A DNA stretch of 64,000 nucleotides, taken from the NCBI GenBank assembly GCA_964516135.1, contig CAZEWN010000008.1, positions 38,230 to 102,229 of the forward strand, written 5' to 3'. The notes beneath the pieces were generated by a model. The model had not been told where the DNA came from, searched no databases, and saw only the letters and a list, made by a program, of their open reading frames with translations. Numbering within the stretch: the first letter of the stretch is position 1; the number at the start of each line of letters is the position of its first letter. Shown in pieces: positions 59,137 to 64,000 of the stretch. The position numbers and the translations under genes are program-made. Origin of the DNA: 34-65-8 sp964516135 (GTDB lineage Bacteria > Pseudomonadota > Alphaproteobacteria > Sphingomonadales > Sphingomonadaceae).

Positions 59137-60096
59137 ATGATCGACTGGTTGGAGCCTGCGCTGCGCTTCGTGCAATATGCATTGCTGCTGGGTTTGTTCG
59201 GCTGGGCCGCGTTCCGCGTCATCGGTTTGCGCGCAGCAACGTGGGTGCCGGAGGGCAGCGGCAGAACAATTGCGATCCTCGCGGCGGCACTAGCGCCGGT
59301 CGTCTCTACAATGCTGATGCTTGCGGCGATCTCAGCGATGATGGGCCAGCCGCTGGTCGCACTCGACGCCTCGATGATCCGGACCATGACGCTCGGCACC
59401 GACATGGGCTGGGCGTTCATGGTGCGCACGGCGCTCCTGATCGCAGCGGTGGCAGCGCTTCTTGCGGCACGCGCCAGTTGGCATCTGCCGATCGCCGCCG
59501 TGTGCTTTGGCGTGGCGCTGATGACGCTCGGCTGGAGCGGACACGCGGCGGCGACCGAGGGTGCGCTGGGCTCGCTCCACCGTATCAGCAACGGCGTGCA
59601 CCTGCTCGCGGCAGGCTTGTGGCTGGGCGCCATCGGCTGGTTCTTCCATCTGTCTATCAACGCCCATCGCGAACCGGGGTATGTCTCGGCACCACCGCTG
59701 CTGACCATCATGCATCGGTTCGCCCCGCTCGGGGTGGCGTTGGTGACCATTGTCGCGGCCACGGGGCTGCTCAACGCCCAGCTGATCTTCGGTCTGGAAA
59801 ACAGCGCCGTCACACTGACGACCACCTACGGCCTGCTGCTCGCGGTCAAGATCGGGGCTGTTGCCGCCATGCTCGCGTTAGGCGCGCATAACGCGCGGCT
59901 GAGCCGACGCACGGTTTCCGCAAACGTGGCGGCCGACCCGACCGAAGACGCCGCGTCGGCCGAGGATATCGAGCCAATCGAGGCCGCAGCGCTACTGGCA
60001 CTTCGTCGAAGTCTGACGATGGAGTTGTCACTCGCGCTCGTCGTCATTGGACTGGTGGCGGTGTTCGGCATGTTGTCGCCGATGATGATGACCTAG
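59137..60096 (+). CDS. copD: Copper resistance membrane protein CopD
   Basis: The 319-residue protein has about eight transmembrane helices with the CopD histidine motifs in LGWSGHAAATEG and LHRISNGVHLLAAGLWLG. It is thought to move copper across the inner membrane with CopC. It begins 10 bases after copC and ends the cop operon. A 111-base gap follows. Confidence 0.92.
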   Translation: MIDWLEPALRFVQYALLLGLFGWAAFRVIGLRAATWVPEGSGRTIAILAAALAPVVSTMLMLAAISAMMGQPLVALDASMIRTMTLGTDMGWAFMVRTALLIAAVAALLAARASWHLPIAAVCFGVALMTLGWSGHAAATEGALGSLHRISNGVHLLAAGLWLGAIGWFFHLSINAHREPGYVSAPPLLTIMHRFAPLGVALVTIVAATGLLNAQLIFGLENSAVTLTTTYGLLLAVKIGAVAAMLALGAHNARLSRRTVSANVAADPTEDAASAEDIEPIEAAALLALRRSLTMELSLALVVIGLVAVFGMLSPMMMT

Positions 60097-60207
60097 TGCC
60101 CTGCTCGTCTGCAACTGGAGTAGCGACGGTGGGCGTCATCATGTCGAGCTGACTGGCCCGCATGCACTTAGCCGTCTAGCTGGAAACCCTCAAAGGGGGG
60201 GCGAGAC

Positions 60208-61431
60208 ATGGGTAGCGCGACGACGATCGATCGAGACGGCCCAGCGCAATCGCGCATCGATAGCCTAGATGCGGCGCGTGGCCTCGCGGTCTGCGGCATT
60301 GTGCTTTTGAACATCTACAATTTCTCCATGCCTCCAGCCGCCTATTTCAACCCATTGGCCTACGGCTACACTGGGCCGGAAACGATGGTGATCTGGGCCA
60401 TTGAATCGATCCTCGCCCAAGACGCCTTTCGCGCGGTGTTCGCAGTGCTGTTCGGAGCCGGAGTCGCGATCCTTTTCGAGCGCGGTACGACATTGCGCGG
60501 GCATCTGGCGCGGATGCTGGTGCTGCTGATTATCGGATATTTACACGCGGTTCTGCTCAACAACGGGGACGTGCTGCGGCTCTATGCGCTGACGGGTCTT
60601 TTGCTCCCGCTGCTGCTGAGACTTTCGCAGCGTGGACTGCTGGTCGCGATTGGTTTGCTTGCGGCGCTGCACCTAGGAGGGCTCGGCTGGTTCATGTGGG
60701 GCTGGCTGCGCTATTGGTGGGACGTTCGACATGGCCTTGGCGATCCCGCAGCGCTGTGGATGTGGCAAGCCGAGTTCGGCGTTGAACCGACCTCCCTCGA
60801 GCGAGGCCTTGCGGAAGGTCGCGAGACCTTCGGCGAGCGGATCGTTCGGCGCGCGTTCAACTGGCAGGGGCCGCTTGTCATCTTCCTAGCTTTTCTGCCG
60901 CAAACGCTGGCGGCGATGTTGCTGGGGGTTTGGAGCTGGCGCAGTGGCTTGCTGCGCGGCGACTGGGACAAGCATCGCGCGAGACGCTTCGCGATCCGCA
61001 TGGCGCTCATCGCCTTACCGCCGATGATTGCACTGTGCGGCGCAGCCTTCTGGAGCGGCTTCGCCGGACCAGTCGTCGGGACCACCGCGCTCGTCTGGAG
61101 CCAGCCGTTCGCGATCTTGCTGGGTTTGGCCTATATCGTAGCGCTATTTGCCGTGTACGGGGCGGAAACGCTTCAGACTCGCCTAGGTGGCTGTCTTGCT
61201 GCGGCGGGACGCCTTTCGCTCACGAATTACATCGGCGCGAGCGTCGTGATGGGGGCGGTGTTTTACAGTTGGGGACTGGGATGGTTCGGATCGGTGAGCC
61301 GCGTCGAAGCAACGTTCCTGTCGTTCGCGGTTATCGCGCTTATCCTCGTCGTCTCCCCGCATTGGTCAGCACGGTTCGGCATCGGCCCTCTCGAAAGAGT
61401 GTGGCGGCGCGGTACGAGTACCCTGTCCTGA
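60208..61431 (+). CDS. DUF418-family membrane protein (YeiB-like)
   Basis: The 407-residue membrane protein opens with RIDSLDAARGLAVCGIVLLN, the typical DUF418 N-terminus, and ends with the DUF418 domain (LTNYIGASVVMGAVFY...GPLERVWR). Function of the family is unclear; transport has been suggested. It has its own AAAGGGGGGG ribosome site and lies downstream of copD, upstream of an AraC-type regulator that may control it. Confidence 0.85.
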   Translation: MGSATTIDRDGPAQSRIDSLDAARGLAVCGIVLLNIYNFSMPPAAYFNPLAYGYTGPETMVIWAIESILAQDAFRAVFAVLFGAGVAILFERGTTLRGHLARMLVLLIIGYLHAVLLNNGDVLRLYALTGLLLPLLLRLSQRGLLVAIGLLAALHLGGLGWFMWGWLRYWWDVRHGLGDPAALWMWQAEFGVEPTSLERGLAEGRETFGERIVRRAFNWQGPLVIFLAFLPQTLAAMLLGVWSWRSGLLRGDWDKHRARRFAIRMALIALPPMIALCGAAFWSGFAGPVVGTTALVWSQPFAILLGLAYIVALFAVYGAETLQTRLGGCLAAAGRLSLTNYIGASVVMGAVFYSWGLGWFGSVSRVEATFLSFAVIALILVVSPHWSARFGIGPLERVWRRGTSTLS

Positions 61432-61517
61432 GGCGGTATGGGGTCGTCTTGCCGGAAACACCGCGAACATTGCTGCGCCGTTGCGAAACCGCTGCGGCCC
61501 AAGCCGCGCCTGTGTCT

Positions 61518-62240
61518 ATGGGGATGACTGAGGTGGCTGAGCCGATCCTTCCAGCATGGCGGGGGAAACTCCGCCTCGGTGACCGCTGGGCCACCTGGCG
61601 TGGCGACATCGGCGATGGTGCGCTCCACCGCCACTTTGCAGCGCAAGCGATCATATCTGATGGGCCGGTTCGGGTGTTTGATGCCCTAGGCTGTTACGTT
61701 GAGGCCGATTGCATTCTCATCGACCCTCTAACGCCCCATCGGGTGCAGCCCGGCTGTGAGGCGCTGCTTATTTACGTCGAGCCCGGCAAACGAATGGATC
61801 CCGCTGCGGCCGAGCTTTTGCGCCCTGTCCGCGCCGCGACTTCGCTTGCAACGATAAGCGGGCCCGAGGGGTTGGGGTACTGGGCAACCTGGCTTGCGTC
61901 GCCGCCGCCCCTTGCTGATACAACTGACCCACGACTGGCCGCAGCGCTCAAGTTCATCGAAGATACGCTTAAATTTGGCCCCGTGCCGTTGCCGCTCGCA
62001 GCCAGTCAGGCTCGGCTCTCAGCTGATCGCTTCCGACATTTGTTCGCAGACCAGGTTGGGCTGTCCTATAAGCGTTACGTTTTGTGGCGGCGGCTCCGCC
62101 TTGCAACGACCCATTTGATGGGGGGCCAAGATGTGACGACCGCCGCCCACGCTGCGGGTTTCTCCGACGCGGCGCACTTTGCGCGAACGCTGAAATCGAC
62201 GTTTGGAGTGACAGCAAGTCAAGCTCTGGTCGGACGATAA
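61518..62240 (+). CDS. AraC-family transcriptional regulator
   Basis: The protein (240 residues from this start) has an N-terminal ligand-type domain and a C-terminal double helix-turn-helix (SADRFRHLFADQVGLSYKRY and TTAAHAAGFSDAAHFARTLK). The start is uncertain: ATG 61518 and 61524 lack good ribosome sites, and TTG 61449 has GGGG five bases upstream. It lies 86 bases after the DUF418 gene on the same strand. Its target and effector are unknown. Confidence 0.85.
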   Translation: MGMTEVAEPILPAWRGKLRLGDRWATWRGDIGDGALHRHFAAQAIISDGPVRVFDALGCYVEADCILIDPLTPHRVQPGCEALLIYVEPGKRMDPAAAELLRPVRAATSLATISGPEGLGYWATWLASPPPLADTTDPRLAAALKFIEDTLKFGPVPLPLAASQARLSADRFRHLFADQVGLSYKRYVLWRRLRLATTHLMGGQDVTTAAHAAGFSDAAHFARTLKSTFGVTASQALVGR

Positions 62241-62261
62241 TTTCGACAGACTCCCGTCTCT

Positions 62262-62873
62262 CTAGGCTGGCTCGCGCCACATCGGATAGAAGCTCGGGCC
62301 GCTCGGAATCTTTACTTCCCCCAAAAGCTGAAAGCCCATTGCGCTGTAGAATGGAACCAAGCTCTCGGCTGCAGCCTCAAGGTAGGCAGGTTCGCCACCG
62401 GCATCGCACCGTTCCAGGCCTGACCGGATCAGGCGGCCGGCCAGCCCGCGCCCTTGATGCGCGGGATCGGTGCCGACTGTCCCTAGATACCAATGCGGCT
62501 GACGGGGATGGTGCTTTTCCATAGCGGAGAGGCAGCGGAGCACGCGTCCGGTTGCCGAGCCATACGCCTCGAGCATGGCCAGCAGATTTGCGAAGATTGT
62601 GAGCCGCTCGATTTGCCAGCGGTTCGGCGGACGCCACAAGGCCACCGCCTCGCAGCGCTCGGTGACCGCGACATGCCCCAACGGCATGCTCACTTGCCAA
62701 AGGAGTTGGAAGAAGAGGTTGATGCGCCTTGCCCGGACGGCTTCGTCCGGATAGAAATGCACGAGGAATGGATCGCTCCAAAACGCCTTGGCCAAGGTGC
62801 CGACGGCTGTGGGTTCATCCCCGATCGTCGCACGGCGAGCTGATCTACCCGGCTCCAGGCTGACTTCAGTCAC
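62262..62873 (-). CDS. GNAT-family N-acetyltransferase
   Basis: The 203-residue protein has the acetyl-CoA-binding motif A GTDPAHQGRGLAGRLI followed by the motif-B-like tail FYSAMGFQLLGE. The N-terminal half (AFWSDPFLVHFYPDE) is like the PuaC-type subgroup. I propose GTG 62873 as start; the frame is open to 62951. It is convergent with the AraC gene. The substrate is unknown. Confidence 0.8.
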   Translation of the reverse strand: MTEVSLEPGRSARRATIGDEPTAVGTLAKAFWSDPFLVHFYPDEAVRARRINLFFQLLWQVSMPLGHVAVTERCEAVALWRPPNRWQIERLTIFANLLAMLEAYGSATGRVLRCLSAMEKHHPRQPHWYLGTVGTDPAHQGRGLAGRLIRSGLERCDAGGEPAYLEAAAESLVPFYSAMGFQLLGEVKIPSGPSFYPMWREPA

Positions 62874-62963
62874 GAGCGCAGTTCCGCAGGCCCAGTGCGC
62901 CACAATGTGGGGTCCAGCCTTCCAACGGTCATCGCGAAAAGCTCGACCCACTCAATAGCGCAA

Positions 62964-63842
62964 TCATTCCGCAGGCTCGACCGCGACGCCGTACTGTTTC
63001 GGCTGGGTTCTGAATGGAGCGACCAACTGCCCCACGTACCCGATCGGGTAATCAGGCTGCTTGCCGATGCCGAGGTCGTCGCTCGAGAAGCGTTTGTCAG
63101 GCGCGTAGACTGCCGTCCCGAGCAGATAGTCCCAAAAGTTCGTAAACAGCCCAAAGTTCACGTCCCCGATGCCTGCCCATTTTTGGTGGTGAAAGCGATG
63201 GAGCGGCGCAAGCGCGAGGATGTACCGAAGCGGCCCGAGCCGCATGTCGGCGTTCGAGTGCTGGAGCAGCAGCTGAATGGAGATCGCAAACCCGAGCAGC
63301 AAGCCGATCGCCACCGGCATACCCATGAGTAGAAGCGGCACCGTTCCAGCGACGGTTTCGAGCGCCTGGTGAATGGGGTGCTTGATGAGACCATTGAAGC
63401 CGTACATGCGGGTTACCGAATGGTGCGGTGCATGGAATCGCCAGAGCCACTCGCTCCGATGGCTGGCATAGTGACAAAGCGTGATGCCGAAGTCCGCAAC
63501 GACCACCGCAAGAAGCAGCTGGCCCCAGAGCGGCCACATGCTTGGCCACAGGCTAGCGGCGGGCGAAAGCAGCGTCAGTAGCGGGATGAGCGCCACCGAC
63601 AGATAGACGCTCGCCTCGTAGGCGACCGCGTAGATAAGGTCACGGCCGGTATCGCCGCGGCCACGATTCCAGGCGGGCTCGTAGGGAATGATGCGCTCTG
63701 CCGCGAAAGAGGTGGCGATCGCGGCAAGCAGCAGTGGCAACAGCCAGAACCAGGCGGCCTCCAAGGCCACGAGCCACGCTGCCGCACCGTTGTAGCCCAG
63801 CAGCATCAGCGGCGCGTATGATAGCTTGAGGACCGAGCGCAC
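62964..63842 (-). CDS. Sterol desaturase / fatty acid hydroxylase family protein
   Basis: The 292-residue membrane protein has the di-iron histidine motifs HYASH, HAPHH and HRFHH with the usual spacing and four to six transmembrane helices. Members hydroxylate or desaturate lipids using O2. The start is GTG 63842 with AAAGGAAA upstream. The gene is upstream of the GNAT gene on the same strand. The lipid substrate cannot be told. Confidence 0.88.
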   Translation of the reverse strand: MRSVLKLSYAPLMLLGYNGAAAWLVALEAAWFWLLPLLLAAIATSFAAERIIPYEPAWNRGRGDTGRDLIYAVAYEASVYLSVALIPLLTLLSPAASLWPSMWPLWGQLLLAVVVADFGITLCHYASHRSEWLWRFHAPHHSVTRMYGFNGLIKHPIHQALETVAGTVPLLLMGMPVAIGLLLGFAISIQLLLQHSNADMRLGPLRYILALAPLHRFHHQKWAGIGDVNFGLFTNFWDYLLGTAVYAPDKRFSSDDLGIGKQPDYPIGYVGQLVAPFRTQPKQYGVAVEPAE

Positions 63843-64000
63843 AGCAATTTCCTTTCGGAAGGAAGCGCTCGGATAGGTCGGAAGGCGATGCTTGGCTTGA
63901 ACGCTCCGGCTAGAAACGCGGATCGCAAAGCATAGGCGTCGCGCTTGTCCGTCGTCAGAACATTTGGCACAACTCGCGGCGTAGGTTTGCGGAGTGTGGG
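63843..64000. other. Right edge, no complete gene
   Basis: The minus strand can be read as VLTTDKRDAYALRSAFLAGA, vaguely like a fragment of a transposase, but it is too short and uncertain to name. It may be the 3' end of a gene continuing outside the window. Confidence 0.3.

Noticed and set aside
63850..64000. Possible transposase fragment at the right edge
   Set aside because: The match is only a few residues (VLTTDKRDAYA) and the window ends; not enough to name.
1..64000. CRISPR array or prophage
   Set aside because: No regularly spaced repeats, cas genes, or phage structural or integrase genes were seen.

Overview
The window is high-GC bacterial DNA from an alphaproteobacterium, most likely a sphingomonad or Erythrobacter-like member of Sphingomonadales. 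This placement is an inference from protein style, the split glycine decarboxylase (gcvPA/gcvPB), a large TonB-dependent receptor and the intergenic repeat types. No rRNA is present to confirm it.

Layout. (1) 1-7696: the 3' end of metH, a convergent CPA2-type antiporter, then a tandem glycine riboswitch driving gcvT-gcvH-gcvPA-gcvPB. (2) 7771-27140: the most unusual region. Two convergent operons and one divergent gene combine cyclic-nucleotide signalling with multiheme cytochromes. The plus operon encodes a CHASE2 adenylate cyclase, a FecR-like protein, a five-heme cytochrome, a duplicated HbpS/GlcG-like lipoprotein, an outer-membrane beta-barrel candidate and a 10-heme cytochrome with a beta-propeller tail. 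The minus operon encodes a flavin/double-cNMP-binding/4x[4Fe-4S] fusion protein, a di-heme cytochrome b, an FHA-TM-decaheme fusion and a CpdA-type cyclic nucleotide phosphodiesterase. A CcmI-like TPR protein is divergent from it. (3) 27137-36137: a flippase and a nucleotidyltransferase, then a valine-catabolic cluster (mmsA, acyl-CoA dehydrogenase, 3-hydroxyisobutyryl-CoA hydrolase, enoyl-CoA hydratase, mmsB) with two small lipoproteins and a RidA-family protein embedded. (4) 36287-38740: tRNA-Gly(CCC), secE-nusG, rplK-rplA and a strong terminator. (5) 38781-45456: polysaccharide deacetylase, CinA-like protein, Baeyer-Villiger-type monooxygenase, FabD-like acyltransferase and a fused alpha-ketoacid dehydrogenase E1. 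(6) 45760-63842: an accessory metal-resistance region. It holds a decayed MFS gene fused head-to-head to a decayed arsenate reductase, then arsC-acr3-arsH, a TonB receptor with a DUF4198 protein, a relic of a copper P-type ATPase, a CnrYXH-like ECF sigma system, copABCD, a DUF418 protein, an AraC regulator, a GNAT enzyme and a sterol-desaturase-family protein.

How the genes may work together. In region 2 the sequence encodes a cAMP source, two cNMP-binding sensor domains in a redox enzyme and a cAMP sink, together with an electron route that could run from cytoplasm (NAD(P)H/FAD/Fe-S) through the membrane (cytochrome b, FHA-decaheme) and periplasm to the outer membrane. The motifs are seen directly. 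The wiring, its direction and the terminal electron partner are inferred. This is the best candidate for an undescribed system here. Region 6 looks like a horizontally assembled arsenic/copper island in which some genes have already decayed.
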